Positions 33,904 to 43,054 of a stretch of DNA of 64,000 nucleotides are shown in pieces. The notes under the pieces were generated by a model. It was given only the letters and a program-made list of their open reading frames with translations, ran no database searches and had not been told where the DNA came from. Position numbers and translations under genes: made by a program. Origin of the DNA: Pseudomonas serboccidentalis (lineage in GTDB: Bacteria > Pseudomonadota > Gammaproteobacteria > Pseudomonadales > Pseudomonadaceae); contig NZ_CP101655.1 in the NCBI RefSeq assembly GCF_028830055.1, positions 2,250,051 to 2,314,050 of the forward strand, in the 5' to 3' direction. The first letter of the stretch is position 1; each line of letters opens with the position of its first letter.

Positions 33904-34890
33904 TCAGCCCTCGACCGGCGGAATATGCCCAAACATCTCCTGGGTAAACGCCACCCGTTCCTCAACCGACTCCGTCACCCCACGCGCCTTCAGGTCTTCC
34001 AGATGCGCCTCGACCGCGTGCGTGCGCTGAGTCAGCCCGCAATCGTTGGCAATCTGGATATTCAGCCCCGGCCGTGCATTCAGCTCCAGAATCAGCGGGC
34101 CTTTCTCCTGGTCCAGCACCATGTCCACACCGATATAACCCAGCCCGCACAGCTCGTAGCAGCCAGCGGCGAGTTTCATGAAACCGTCCCAGTAGGGCAG
34201 TTGCACGCCGTCCACCGCGTTGGTGGTGTCGGGGTGTTTGTTGATGATGTTGTTCAGCCAGGTGCCGCGCAGGGTCAGGCCGGTGGCGAGGTCGACACCG
34301 ACGCCGATGGCGCCCTGGTGCAGGTTGGCCTTGCCGCCGGACTGGCGGGTCGGCAGGCGCAGCATGGCCATCACCGGGTAACCCATCAGCACGATGATGC
34401 GGATGTCCGGCACGCCTTCGTAGCTGATGCTCTTGAAGATCTGGTCCGGGGTCACCCGGTATTCGATCAGCGCGCGGTCGCGGTGACCGCCCAGCGAGTA
34501 CAGGCCGGTGAGGATGCTGGAGATGTGGTGCTCCAGCTCTTCATGGGCGAGGATCTTGCCCGACACCGTGCGATAGCGGCCTTCGAAGCGGTCGGCGATC
34601 ACGATGATGCCGTCACCGCCAGCGCCCTGGGCCGGTTTGATCACGAAATCGTTATGCCCACCGATGATCGCGTCGAGCTTGTCGATTTCCTTCTCCGTGG
34701 AAATCACGCCATACAGCTCCGGCACATGAATACCGGCGGCGATCGCGCGCTCCTTGGTGATGATCTTGTCATCGACGATCGGGTACAGGCTGCGCTTGTT
34801 GTACTTGAGCACGTAGTCGGCGTTCCGCCGATTGATGCCCATGATGCCCCGGGCTTCCAGGGCCTTCCAGGTCTTCCAGAAACCGAACAT
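33904..34890 (-). CDS. RimK-like alpha-L-glutamate ligase homologue (ATP-grasp)
   Basis: 328 residues with the ATP-grasp fold: NDFVIKPAQGAGGDGIIVI (phosphate loop), GYIGVDMVLDQE and the metal-binding LELNARPGLNIQIAN. Related to RimK/glutathione-synthetase ligases that add amino acids through amide bonds. Third gene of a cassette with a membrane protein carrying a transglutaminase-like domain (start codon overlaps that gene's stop, TGATG) and a retropepsin-like protease. The cassette is conserved in Pseudomonas; the substrate is not established. Confidence 0.85.
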   Translation of the reverse strand: MFGFWKTWKALEARGIMGINRRNADYVLKYNKRSLYPIVDDKIITKERAIAAGIHVPELYGVISTEKEIDKLDAIIGGHNDFVIKPAQGAGGDGIIVIADRFEGRYRTVSGKILAHEELEHHISSILTGLYSLGGHRDRALIEYRVTPDQIFKSISYEGVPDIRIIVLMGYPVMAMLRLPTRQSGGKANLHQGAIGVGVDLATGLTLRGTWLNNIINKHPDTTNAVDGVQLPYWDGFMKLAAGCYELCGLGYIGVDMVLDQEKGPLILELNARPGLNIQIANDCGLTQRTHAVEAHLEDLKARGVTESVEERVAFTQEMFGHIPPVEG

Positions 34891-36425
34891 CAGGCGTCAG
34901 CCTTCTTCAGGAAAGCCTTGAAGCGCACCAGCTCGGTCAGGCGGTAGCCGCGATAACGACCCATTGCCAGCATGAAACCCACCAGAATCAGCAGGATCGC
35001 CGGGAAGGTGAAGACGAAGTACACCAGTTCCGGCACGGTCATGATCAAGTGCGCCAGCGAGGCGGCGAACAGCGTGCCGATCGCCACTTTCAGCGCATGG
35101 CTGGCGCCACGTTCTTCCCAGGTGATCGACAGGCGTTCGATGGTCATGGTCAGAATCACCATCGGGAACAGCGCCACCGACAAGCCGCGCTCCAGACCAA
35201 GCTTGTGACTGAACAGGCTGATCGCCGCGATCAGCACCACCACGAACGTCAGCACCACCGAGAGGCGCGGCAGCATCTGCAGCTTCAGGTGTTCCAGATA
35301 CGAGCGTAATGACAGGCCCAGCGCGGTGATCACGGTAAACAGCAGGATGCCGAAGCCCAACTGCGTTTCGCGGAAGGCGAGGGCGATCAGTACCGGGGTG
35401 AACGTGCCGAGGGTCTGCAGGCCGACCAGGTTGCGCAGGATCAGGATCACCAGCACGCCGATCGGGATCATCACCATGATCATGAACGTCTGCTGGGTCT
35501 GCAGCGGCAGGCCGTACAGCGAGTATTCGAGGAAGTTGGCGTCGGTGTTTTCGTCGGTCAGCTTGGCCAGACGAATCGCGTTCATCTCGCTGTTGTTCAG
35601 GCTGAAGGTCACGTTGGCTTTCTTGCCGCCGTCGACGGTGATCAGGTTTTCATCACCGGTCCACCACAGCAGGCGGTCGGTCGGCAGGCCTTGTTCACCG
35701 GTTTCCGGGTTGAAGTACAGCCAGTCGTTGCCGTTGAAGCTGCGCAGCCACAGTTCCGGGGTTTGCGGCTGATCGGCGACGAGGCGGATGGTGTGGACCT
35801 TTTCCACCGGTACGTGGGCGATGGACAGCAACAGTTCGACGATCTTCGCCTTGTGCGGCGTCGACGGGTCGCCGGCCAGCAGCAGTTTGACGTTGTCGTC
35901 GTTGACGTTATTGACGCGTTTGATCGCCTCGCCAATGAAGGTCTCGACATCGGCCGAGTGCTGGCGGATCGGTGCGAGCAGGGCTTCGGCGGCGATTTTT
36001 TCCGGGCCTTCGATGGCGATGCTGTCGCGGAAGGTCGGACCTTTGATCTTGGTTTTTTCCGCGGTGTAACGCTTGGTCAGCACCAGACGGTAATAAAGGG
36101 TCTGGTTGCCCTTGGCCCGGCGCGCCGACCAGGTGACCTTGCGGTTGCCGTCGACGCGGTTGACCGCCACACCGTAGTTATTGGAGATGAAGCTTTCGTT
36201 GAGGCTGACGTAGTCGCGGCTCAGGGGCGGCACGAACATCTGGATCTTCACCGGATCCTTGGTGCTGGCGACGAACTCGACTTTGGCGTCGATGTTCCAC
36301 AGGTCGTCGGTGGCGTCTTCGGTCACCGGGATGCCGAGCACGAAAATCTGATAGGCCGTAACCGAAACGCCCAGGAGCACCAGAATGGTGATCAGGATTT
36401 TCAGGTGGAAGGTTAGAGAACGCAT
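34890..36425 (-). CDS. Inactive-transglutaminase membrane protein (7TM)
   Basis: 511 residues. An N-terminal helix (residues 8-30) anchors a periplasmic region of about 280 residues with a transglutaminase-like fold that lacks the Cys-His-Asp triad (LVADQPQTPELWLRSFNG, WLYFNPETG). The C-terminal half has about seven membrane helices from QTFMIMVMIPIGVLVILIL to FVFTFPAILLILVGF. Its constant neighbours are the RimK-like ligase and the protease, so it may present or transport the ligated product. Begins 5 bases after the protease gene. Confidence 0.85.
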   Translation of the reverse strand: MRSLTFHLKILITILVLLGVSVTAYQIFVLGIPVTEDATDDLWNIDAKVEFVASTKDPVKIQMFVPPLSRDYVSLNESFISNNYGVAVNRVDGNRKVTWSARRAKGNQTLYYRLVLTKRYTAEKTKIKGPTFRDSIAIEGPEKIAAEALLAPIRQHSADVETFIGEAIKRVNNVNDDNVKLLLAGDPSTPHKAKIVELLLSIAHVPVEKVHTIRLVADQPQTPELWLRSFNGNDWLYFNPETGEQGLPTDRLLWWTGDENLITVDGGKKANVTFSLNNSEMNAIRLAKLTDENTDANFLEYSLYGLPLQTQQTFMIMVMIPIGVLVILILRNLVGLQTLGTFTPVLIALAFRETQLGFGILLFTVITALGLSLRSYLEHLKLQMLPRLSVVLTFVVVLIAAISLFSHKLGLERGLSVALFPMVILTMTIERLSITWEERGASHALKVAIGTLFAASLAHLIMTVPELVYFVFTFPAILLILVGFMLAMGRYRGYRLTELVRFKAFLKKADA

Positions 36426-36430
36426 GGAAA

Positions 36431-36967
36431 TTACTCGGCGGTATGAGCGGCGATGGTGCAGGCGGGTTTGCCTGCAGCGTATTTAAGACTGGGGTCGACC
36501 AGCGCGTCGAAGCGTTTCAGGGCTTCGGAGCCGATCAAAAGCGGGTATTGGAACGCACTACGGTCGGTCAGGTTCACTTCGATGCTGCGTAACGCCGAAC
36601 CCATGCAGATGTCCAGCTCGATCACCGGGCGGGCCGTGTACTTCTTGCCTTCTTCCGGGTCGTAGTCGCCGGCGCGGCGTTTGATCTTGCTGACCCGGGC
36701 CAGTGGCCGTTCGATCGGGTGCGAGTGCGCGGCGTCGATCGCCAGATAAAAGCGCACCCACGACTCGCCGTTACGTTTGAAGCGTTTGATGTCGCGGGCA
36801 CTCAGCGAGGCGGTTTTGGCGCCCGTGTCGAGTTTGGCCGCGACTTGCAGATTGATGCCATCAAGCGATGCATATTCGTTGAGGCCGTACACGGTTTTTT
36901 CCCCCGCGGCAGCCAGGCCGGGCAGGCAAAACAGAGCGAAAAATGTGGGGAAGGGCTTGAGTCTCAT
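36431..36967 (-). CDS. Secreted retropepsin-like protease (RimB/Zn_protease family)
   Basis: 178 residues with signal peptide MRLKPFPTFFALFCLPGLAA. The aspartic-protease-like signature is AKLDTGAKTASLSA, and the family's second part is YPLLIGSEALKRF; annotation as zinc protease is common but the DTGA motif points to the retropepsin fold. Probably cleaves a peptide in the periplasm, acting with the ligase and membrane protein downstream. The ATG at 36967 (CCAGGA upstream) is chosen because it starts the signal peptide; a 44-codon extension has none. First gene of the cassette. Confidence 0.8.
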   Translation of the reverse strand: MRLKPFPTFFALFCLPGLAAAGEKTVYGLNEYASLDGINLQVAAKLDTGAKTASLSARDIKRFKRNGESWVRFYLAIDAAHSHPIERPLARVSKIKRRAGDYDPEEGKKYTARPVIELDICMGSALRSIEVNLTDRSAFQYPLLIGSEALKRFDALVDPSLKYAAGKPACTIAAHTAE

Positions 36968-37141
36968 AAATCCTGGTGCGCAGCGTTCCGTTCTCGGTTC
37001 AGGTTCCTGGCAAAACTTGCGCAAGCGCCTTCGTGTGCCTATCAGCTTTTTATGACAAGCCGTGCAAATGGCCAGCAAATGCGGGCGGCATTCTAGCACG
37101 GTGGTTTTATGGCGCCAGCGCTCACGCCGGTCTATAAAAGC

Positions 37142-37222
37142 TCAAAAGATCGCAGCCTGCGGCAACTCCTGCATTGGATTCATGTGCACTCTGTAGGAGC
37201 TGCCGCAGGCTGCGATCTTTTC
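37142..37222. repeat. REPIN (GCTGCCGCAGGC type)
   Basis: Arms TCAAAAGATCGCAGCCTGCGG and CTGTAGGAGCTGCCGCAGGC. Its right end is 14 bases before the first prp operator. The preceding 36968-37141 holds no gene. Confidence 0.9.
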
Positions 37223-37235
37223 CGGTTATTAGACG

Positions 37236-37247
37236 ATTGTCGACAAT
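37236..37247. promoter_or_regulatory. Operator 1 of the prp regulator (ATTGTCGACAAT)
   Basis: Perfect 12-base palindrome ATTGTCGACAAT, 74 bases before the regulator start. The sequence TTGTCGACAA has the form of a FadR/GntR-family operator. A second, near-identical site is at 37309-37320. Confidence 0.6.
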
Positions 37248-37308
37248 ACCTATTTATCCTTTGACTGATGCGGGTGAATTGGCTAGTTTTTGCCGCATTT
37301 GATTTAAA

Positions 37309-37320
37309 GGTGTCGACAAT
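37309..37320. promoter_or_regulatory. Operator 2 of the prp regulator, abutting the start codon
   Basis: GGTGTCGACAAT; ten of twelve bases match operator 1, and TGTCGACA is palindromic. It fills the space between the AAAGG ribosome site (37305-37309) and the ATG at 37321, so binding at operator 2 could block both transcription elongation and autogenous expression. Confidence 0.5.
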
Positions 37321-38046
37321 ATGCTGGATCAACTCGATCCCCCGGTCATCAGCGGCGACGATTCCGAGACGCTCTCGGAAAACGTCTTCCGGCGCATTCA
37401 GGCGGCCATCGTCAAAGGCGAGATCGCCCCGGGCAGCAAGATCTCCGAGCCCGAGCTGGCACGCACCTACGGCATCAGTCGCGGACCGCTGCGCGAGGCC
37501 ATTCATCGGCTCGAAGGCCAGCGCCTGCTGGTGCGCGTACCGCATGTCGGCGCGCGGGTGGTGTCACTCAGCCACGCCGAGCTGCTCGAACTCTACGAAA
37601 TCCGTGAATCCCTCGAAGGCATGGCTTGCCGTCTGGCGGCCGAACGCATGAGCGTCGAAGAAATCGACGAACTGCGTCGAGTGCTGGAAACCCATGAGCG
37701 CGACGCAGCGTTTCAGGCCGGCGTCGGCTACTACCAGCAGGAAGGCGATTTCGACTTTCATTACCGGATCATCCAGGGCAGCGGTAACCGCACCCTGACC
37801 CAGATGCTCTGCGGCGAGCTGTACCAACTGGTGCGCATGTACCGCATCCAGTTTTCCACCACGCCCAACCGGCCACGCCAGGCCTTTGCCGAACACCACC
37901 GGATTCTCGATGCCATCGCCGACCGTGACGGTGAACTCGCGGAATTGTTGATGCGCCGCCACATCGGCGCCTCGAAACGCAACATCGCCCGTCACTACCA
38001 GGACGGCGCCGACAATAAGACAGCCACTGAACGAGGTGAGTCATGA
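37321..38046 (+). CDS. GntR/FCD-family regulator of the methylcitrate operon
   Basis: 241 residues. Winged helix (residues 15-85: [41 protein letters not shown]) and a C-terminal all-helical FCD effector domain with the metal-binding residues in [15 protein letters not shown] and the RRHIGASKR end. It most likely senses 2-methylcitrate or a related acid and represses the operon. It is the first gene of the operon: its TGA overlaps the prpB ATG. P. aeruginosa has the same arrangement at PA0797 (from memory). Confidence 0.9.
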   Translation: MLDQLDPPVISGDDSETLSENVFRRIQAAIVKGEIAPGSKISEPELARTYGISRGPLREAIHRLEGQRLLVRVPHVGARVVSLSHAELLELYEIRESLEGMACRLAAERMSVEEIDELRRVLETHERDAAFQAGVGYYQQEGDFDFHYRIIQGSGNRTLTQMLCGELYQLVRMYRIQFSTTPNRPRQAFAEHHRILDAIADRDGELAELLMRRHIGASKRNIARHYQDGADNKTATERGES

Positions 38047-38933
38047 GTTCCAAGCAGAACACTCCAGGCCAGCGTTTCCGCGATGCGGTCGCCAGCGAGC
38101 ATCCATTGCAGGTGGTCGGCGCGATCAACGCCAACCACGCGCTGCTGGCCAAGCGCGCCGGTTTCAAGGCGATCTACCTGTCCGGTGGCGGGGTGGCCGC
38201 AGGCTCCCTCGGCGTGCCGGACCTGGGCATCACCGGCCTGGATGACGTGCTGACCGACGTGCGCCGCATCACCGACGTCTGCGACCTGCCGCTGCTGGTG
38301 GACGTCGACACCGGCTTCGGTTCGTCGGCGTTCAACGTGGCGCGCACCGTGAAGTCGATGATCAAGTTCGGCGCGGCGGCGATCCACATCGAAGACCAGG
38401 TCGGCGCCAAGCGGTGCGGCCACCGTCCGAACAAAGAGATCGTCAGCCAGCAGGAAATGGTCGACCGCATCAAGGCTGCAGTCGATGCCCGTACCGACGA
38501 CAGTTTCGTGATCATGGCGCGCACCGACGCGCTGGCCGTCGAAGGTCTGGAATCGGCCCTGGATCGCGCCGCCGCGTGCATCGAGGCCGGCGCCGACATG
38601 ATCTTCCCGGAAGCCATCACCGAGCTTGAGATGTACAAGCTGTTCGCCAACCGCGTGAAGGCGCCGATCCTCGCCAACATCACCGAGTTCGGTGCGACGC
38701 CGCTGTACACCACCGAGCAGCTTGCGGGAGCGGATGTGTCGCTGGTGCTGTACCCGCTGTCGGCGTTTCGCGCGATGAACAAGGCGGCGGAAAACGTCTA
38801 CACCGCGATCCGCCGCGACGGCACGCAGCAGAATGTCATCGACACCATGCAGACTCGCATGGAGCTTTACGATCGCATCGACTACCACACGTTCGAGCAG
38901 AAGCTCGATGCGTTGTTTGCGGCGAAAAAATAA
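38043..38933 (+). CDS. prpB: 2-methylisocitrate lyase
   Basis: 296 residues. Cleaves 2-methylisocitrate to pyruvate and succinate, the last step of the methylcitrate cycle. The catalytic loop Lys123-Arg-Cys-Gly-His127 (GAKRCGHRP) and [18 protein letters not shown], which binds Mg2+, are in place; [16 protein letters not shown] is typical of PrpB rather than isocitrate lyase. The ATG overlaps the regulator stop. REPIN follows at once. Confidence 0.95.
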   Translation: MSSKQNTPGQRFRDAVASEHPLQVVGAINANHALLAKRAGFKAIYLSGGGVAAGSLGVPDLGITGLDDVLTDVRRITDVCDLPLLVDVDTGFGSSAFNVARTVKSMIKFGAAAIHIEDQVGAKRCGHRPNKEIVSQQEMVDRIKAAVDARTDDSFVIMARTDALAVEGLESALDRAAACIEAGADMIFPEAITELEMYKLFANRVKAPILANITEFGATPLYTTEQLAGADVSLVLYPLSAFRAMNKAAENVYTAIRRDGTQQNVIDTMQTRMELYDRIDYHTFEQKLDALFAAKK

Positions 38934-38940
38934 AGGCGAA

Positions 38941-39027
38941 GATCAAAAGATCGCAGCCTCGTTTCACTCGACAGCTCCTACAGGAACGCGGTCGATGTAG
39001 GAGCTGCCGAAGGCTGCGATCTTTTGC
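38941..39027. repeat. REPIN with enlarged head, inside the prp operon
   Basis: The left arm reads GATCGCAGCC-TCGTTTCACTCGA-CAGCTCC: the usual TTCGG head is replaced by TCGTTTCACTCGA. The right arm is the normal GTAGGAGCTGCCGAAGGC. Lies between prpB and prpC. Confidence 0.88.
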
Positions 39028-39079
39028 CAACAACACCGTAATTGCAGATTCCCTAACAAATTCAAGATTGGAGACAGCA

Positions 39080-40207
39080 ATGGCCGAAGCAAAAGTACTC
39101 AGTGGCGCCGGGCTCCGGGGCCAGGTTGCCGGGCAAACCGCACTGTCCACCGTGGGCCAGGCCGGTGCCGGGCTGACCTATCGCGGCTATGACGTGCGCG
39201 AACTGGCAGCCGATGCGCAATTTGAAGAAGTGGCTTACCTGCTGCTGTACGGCGAACTGCCAACGAAAGCGCAACTCGACGAATACCAAGGCAAACTGAG
39301 CAAGCTGCGCGACCTGCCGCAAGCGCTGAAGGAAGTGCTCGAACGCATCCCCGCTGACGCTCACCCGATGGACGTGATGCGCACCGGTTGCTCGTTCCTT
39401 GGCAACATCGAGCCGGAGAAAGACTTCTCCGAACAACGCGACAAGACCGACCGTCTGCTCGCCGCGTTCCCGGCGATCATGTGCTACTGGTATCGCTTCA
39501 GCCACGACGGCAAACGCATCAATTGCGTGAGCGACGAGCCCACCATCGGCGGCCACTTCCTGCACCTGCTGCATGACAAGAAGCCGAGCGAACTGCACGT
39601 CAAAGTGATGAACGTGTCGCTGATTCTTTACGCCGAGCACGAATTCAACGCCTCGACCTTCACCGCTCGGGTGTGTGCTTCGACCCTGTCCGACCTGTAT
39701 TCCTGCGTCACGGCGGCCATCGGTTCGCTGCGTGGCCCATTGCACGGCGGCGCCAACGAAGCCGCGATGGAAATGATCGAGCGCTTCTCATCGCCGGAAG
39801 AGGCGATCAAAGGCACCCTCGGCATGCTCGAGCGCAAAGACAAAATCATGGGCTTCGGCCACGCGATCTATAAGGACAGCGATCCGCGTAACGAGGTGAT
39901 CAAGGGCTGGTCGAAAAAACTCGCTGACGAAGTCGGAGACACGGTGTTGTTCCCGGTCTCCGAGGCCATCGACAAGACCATGTGGGAGCAGAAGAAACTG
40001 TTCCCTAATGCCGACTTCTACCATGCCTCGGCCTACCACTTCATGGGCATCCCGACCAAGCTGTTCACTCCGATCTTCGTCTGCTCGCGCCTGACCGGCT
40101 GGGCCGCGCACGTGTTCGAACAGCGCGCCAACAACCGCATCATCCGTCCAAGCGCCGAGTACATCGGCGTTGAACAGCGCAAGTTCGTGCCAATCGAACG
40201 TCGCTGA
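39080..40207 (+). CDS. prpC: 2-methylcitrate synthase
   Basis: 375 residues. Joins propionyl-CoA and oxaloacetate to 2-methylcitrate. Citrate-synthase-fold catalytic residues lie in the short type-specific segments NEAAMEMIERF, GFGHAIYKD (His) and the C-terminal FVCSRLTGWAAHV with the ASAYHFMGIPTKLFTPIF segment and the Asp-containing VFEQRANNRIIRP. The length fits PrpC and not the longer GltA. The ATG at 39080 has TGGAGA upstream; an in-frame TTG twelve bases earlier is less likely. Confidence 0.94.
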   Translation: MAEAKVLSGAGLRGQVAGQTALSTVGQAGAGLTYRGYDVRELAADAQFEEVAYLLLYGELPTKAQLDEYQGKLSKLRDLPQALKEVLERIPADAHPMDVMRTGCSFLGNIEPEKDFSEQRDKTDRLLAAFPAIMCYWYRFSHDGKRINCVSDEPTIGGHFLHLLHDKKPSELHVKVMNVSLILYAEHEFNASTFTARVCASTLSDLYSCVTAAIGSLRGPLHGGANEAAMEMIERFSSPEEAIKGTLGMLERKDKIMGFGHAIYKDSDPRNEVIKGWSKKLADEVGDTVLFPVSEAIDKTMWEQKKLFPNADFYHASAYHFMGIPTKLFTPIFVCSRLTGWAAHVFEQRANNRIIRPSAEYIGVEQRKFVPIERR

Positions 40208-40246
40208 AATGGTGGGCTGACCCGATCCTGGAAAACACCGCAAATC

Positions 40247-40337
40247 CCTGTAGGAGCTGCCGAAGGCTGCGATCTTTTGATCTTGATCTTAAAAACAAAA
40301 ATCAAAAGATCGCAGCCTTCGGCAGCTCCTACAGGGG
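40247..40337. repeat. REPIN (GCTGCCGAAGGC type), inside the prp operon
   Basis: Arms CTGTAGGAGCTGCCGAAGGC and GCCTTCGGCAGCTCCTACAG, with GATCTTTTGATCTTGATC..AAAATCAAAAGATC extending the stem. Between prpC and acnD. Confidence 0.9.
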
Positions 40338-40405
40338 AGGGGTGATTTTCGAGGTCGGTGTCTGACCCCACCCTTTGCAACCACCGTGACCCGAGTCCTG
40401 ACCCG

Positions 40406-43000
40406 ATGAACACAGAATTCCGCAAAAACCTGCCCGGCAGCTCCCTGGATTACTTCGACGTCCGTGCGGCGGTCGAGGCGATTCAGCCCGGCAGCTACGA
40501 CACCCTGCCGTACACCTCCCGCGTGCTGGCGGAAAACCTCGTGCGTCGCTGTGACCCGGCCACGCTCACCGATTCGCTGAAACAACTGATCGAGCGCAAA
40601 CGCGACCTCGACTTCCCGTGGTTCCCGGCCCGTGTGGTGTGCCACGACATTCTCGGCCAGACCGCACTGGTCGACCTCGCCGGCCTGCGTGACGCGATTG
40701 CCCAGCAGGGTGGTGACCCGGCGCAGGTCAACCCGGTGGTGCCGACGCAACTGATCGTAGACCACTCGCTGGCGGTGGAAGCGGGCGGTTTCGACAAGCA
40801 GGCGTTCGAGAAGAACCGCGCCATCGAAGACCGTCGCAACGAAGACCGTTTCCACTTCATCAACTGGACCAAAAAGGCCTTCAAGAACGTCGACGTGATC
40901 CCGCCGGGCAACGGCATCATGCACCAGATCAACCTGGAGAAAATGTCTCCGGTGATCCAGGTGCGCGACGGCGTGGCGTTCCCTGACACTTGCGTCGGCA
41001 CCGACAGCCACACCCCGCACGTCGATGCGCTGGGTGTGATCGCCATCGGCGTCGGTGGTCTCGAAGCCGAGAGCGTGATGCTCGGCCGTGCCTCGTGGAT
41101 GCGCCTGCCGGAAAGCGTTGGTGTCGAACTGACCGGCAAGCTGCAACCGGGCATCACCGCCACCGACATGGTGCTGGCGCTGACCGAATACCTGCGCAAA
41201 CAGAAAGTCGTCGGCGCGTGGCTGGAGTTTTTCGGCGAGGGTGCGGCCGCGCTGACCCTCGGCGACCGTGCGACCATCTCCAACATGGCCCCGGAATACG
41301 GCGCCACGGCGGCGATGTTCTACATCGACCAGCAGACCATCGACTACCTCAAACTCACCGGTCGCGAAGACCAGCAAGTGCAGCTTGTCGAGCAGTACGC
41401 CAAGCTCAACGGTCTGTGGGCCGACAGCCTGAAAGGCGCGCAATACGAGCGCGGCCTGACGTTCGACCTGTCGTCGGTGGTGCGTAACATGGCCGGTCCG
41501 AGCAACCCGCACGCCCGCGTGGCGGTGTCGGATCTGGCGGCCAAAGGCATCTCCGGGCAGTGGGATGACGTGCCGGGGCAAATGCCTGACGGCGCAGTGA
41601 TCATCGCCGCCATCACCAGTTGCACCAACACCAGCAACCCGCGCAACGTGATCGCCGCCGGCCTGTTGGCGCGTAACGCCAACAAGCTCGGCCTGACGCG
41701 CAAACCGTGGGTCAAATCCTCGCTGGCGCCGGGCTCGAAAACCGTCGCGCTGTACCTCGACGAAGCGGGGCTGACCACTGAGCTGGAGCAGCTCGGTTTT
41801 GGCGTCGTCGCGTTCGCCTGCACCACCTGCAACGGCATGTCCGGCGCGCTGGATCCGGTGATCCAGCAAGAGATTATCGACCGCGATCTGTATGCGACTG
41901 CCGTGCTCTCGGGCAACCGCAACTTCGACGGCCGCATTCACCCGTACGCCAAGCAGGCGTTCCTCGCCTCGCCGCCATTGGTGGTCGCGTACGCCATTGC
42001 CGGCACCATCCGTTTCGACATCGAGAAGGATGTGCTGGGCGTGGTCGACGGCAAGGAAATCCGCCTGAAAGACATCTGGCCGAGCGATGAAGAAATCGAC
42101 GCGGTGGTGAAGTCGTCGGTCAAGCCGGAGCAGTTCCGTCAGGTCTACATTCCGATGTTCGCCGTCCACGAAGACACCGGCCCGAAAGTCACGCCGCTGT
42201 ACGACTGGCGCGAGATGAGCACCTACATCCGCCGTCCGCCGTACTGGGAAGGCGCGCTGGCTGGGGCGCGTCCGCTCAAGGGCATGCGCCCGCTGGCGGT
42301 GCTGCCGGACAACATCACCACCGATCACCTGTCGCCCTCGAACGCGATCATGCTCGACAGCGCCGCCGGCGAATACCTGGCGAAAATGGGCCTGCCGGAA
42401 GAGGACTTCAACTCGTACGCCACGCACCGTGGCGACCACCTGACCGCGCAGCGCGCGACCTTCGCCAACCCGAAACTGTTCAACGAAATGGTTCAGGAAA
42501 ACGGCAAGGTCAAGCAGGGCTCGCTGGCCCGGGTCGAGCCGGAAGGCAAAGTGATGCGCATGTGGGAAGCCATCGAAACCTACATGGAGCGCAAGCAGCC
42601 GCTGATCATCATCGCCGGCGCCGACTACGGTCAGGGTTCGTCCCGCGACTGGGCAGCCAAGGGCGTGCGTCTGGCGGGTGTCGAAGCGATCGTCGCCGAA
42701 GGGTTCGAGCGCATCCACCGCACCAACCTGGTGGGCATGGGCGTGTTGCCACTGGAATTCAAACCGGGCACCGACCGCCACACCCTGGCCATCGACGGCA
42801 GCGAAACCTACGACGTGATCGGCGCCCGCACACCGCGTGCCGACCTGACGCTGGTGATCCATCGCAAGAACGGCGAGCGCCTCGAGGTGCCGGTGACCTG
42901 CCGTCTCGATACCGCTGAAGAAGTGTCGATCTACGAGGCCGGCGGCGTGTTGCAGCGCTTCGCCCAGGACTTCCTCGAAGAGGCGGCGGTTGCCGTTTAA
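40406..43000 (+). CDS. acnD: Fe/S-dependent 2-methylisocitrate dehydratase (AcnD)
   Basis: 864 residues, aconitase family. Dehydrates 2-methylcitrate to 2-methyl-trans-aconitate, which PrpF then isomerises. The [4Fe-4S] cluster cysteines are in ITSCTNTSNPRN and CTTCNGMSG; DYGQGSSRDWAAKG and FPDTCVGTDSHTPH are further aconitase motifs. Its pairing with prpF is diagnostic: acnD-prpF replaces the dehydratase role of PrpD. The ATG at 40406 (MNTEFRKNLPGSS) is chosen as the AcnD family start; the ribosome site (GAGTC) is weak. Confidence 0.95.
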   Translation: MNTEFRKNLPGSSLDYFDVRAAVEAIQPGSYDTLPYTSRVLAENLVRRCDPATLTDSLKQLIERKRDLDFPWFPARVVCHDILGQTALVDLAGLRDAIAQQGGDPAQVNPVVPTQLIVDHSLAVEAGGFDKQAFEKNRAIEDRRNEDRFHFINWTKKAFKNVDVIPPGNGIMHQINLEKMSPVIQVRDGVAFPDTCVGTDSHTPHVDALGVIAIGVGGLEAESVMLGRASWMRLPESVGVELTGKLQPGITATDMVLALTEYLRKQKVVGAWLEFFGEGAAALTLGDRATISNMAPEYGATAAMFYIDQQTIDYLKLTGREDQQVQLVEQYAKLNGLWADSLKGAQYERGLTFDLSSVVRNMAGPSNPHARVAVSDLAAKGISGQWDDVPGQMPDGAVIIAAITSCTNTSNPRNVIAAGLLARNANKLGLTRKPWVKSSLAPGSKTVALYLDEAGLTTELEQLGFGVVAFACTTCNGMSGALDPVIQQEIIDRDLYATAVLSGNRNFDGRIHPYAKQAFLASPPLVVAYAIAGTIRFDIEKDVLGVVDGKEIRLKDIWPSDEEIDAVVKSSVKPEQFRQVYIPMFAVHEDTGPKVTPLYDWREMSTYIRRPPYWEGALAGARPLKGMRPLAVLPDNITTDHLSPSNAIMLDSAAGEYLAKMGLPEEDFNSYATHRGDHLTAQRATFANPKLFNEMVQENGKVKQGSLARVEPEGKVMRMWEAIETYMERKQPLIIIAGADYGQGSSRDWAAKGVRLAGVEAIVAEGFERIHRTNLVGMGVLPLEFKPGTDRHTLAIDGSETYDVIGARTPRADLTLVIHRKNGERLEVPVTCRLDTAEEVSIYEAGGVLQRFAQDFLEEAAVAV

Positions 43001-43054
43001 ATCAACTGATGTGGGCATGGGGTTTCAGGCCCCGTGCCTTCGGTAAGGAGCATC

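Noticed and set aside
37008-37099. N-terminal extension of the retropepsin-like protease
   Set aside because: The extension has no homologous character and would bury the signal peptide; the ATG at 36967 has a ribosome site.
40289-43018. Very long open frame on the minus strand (about 909 codons) opposite acnD
   Set aside because: Exactly opposite a certain aconitase-family gene; the translation has the Asp/His/Arg/Val-rich look of an antisense frame in GC-rich DNA and no family motifs.
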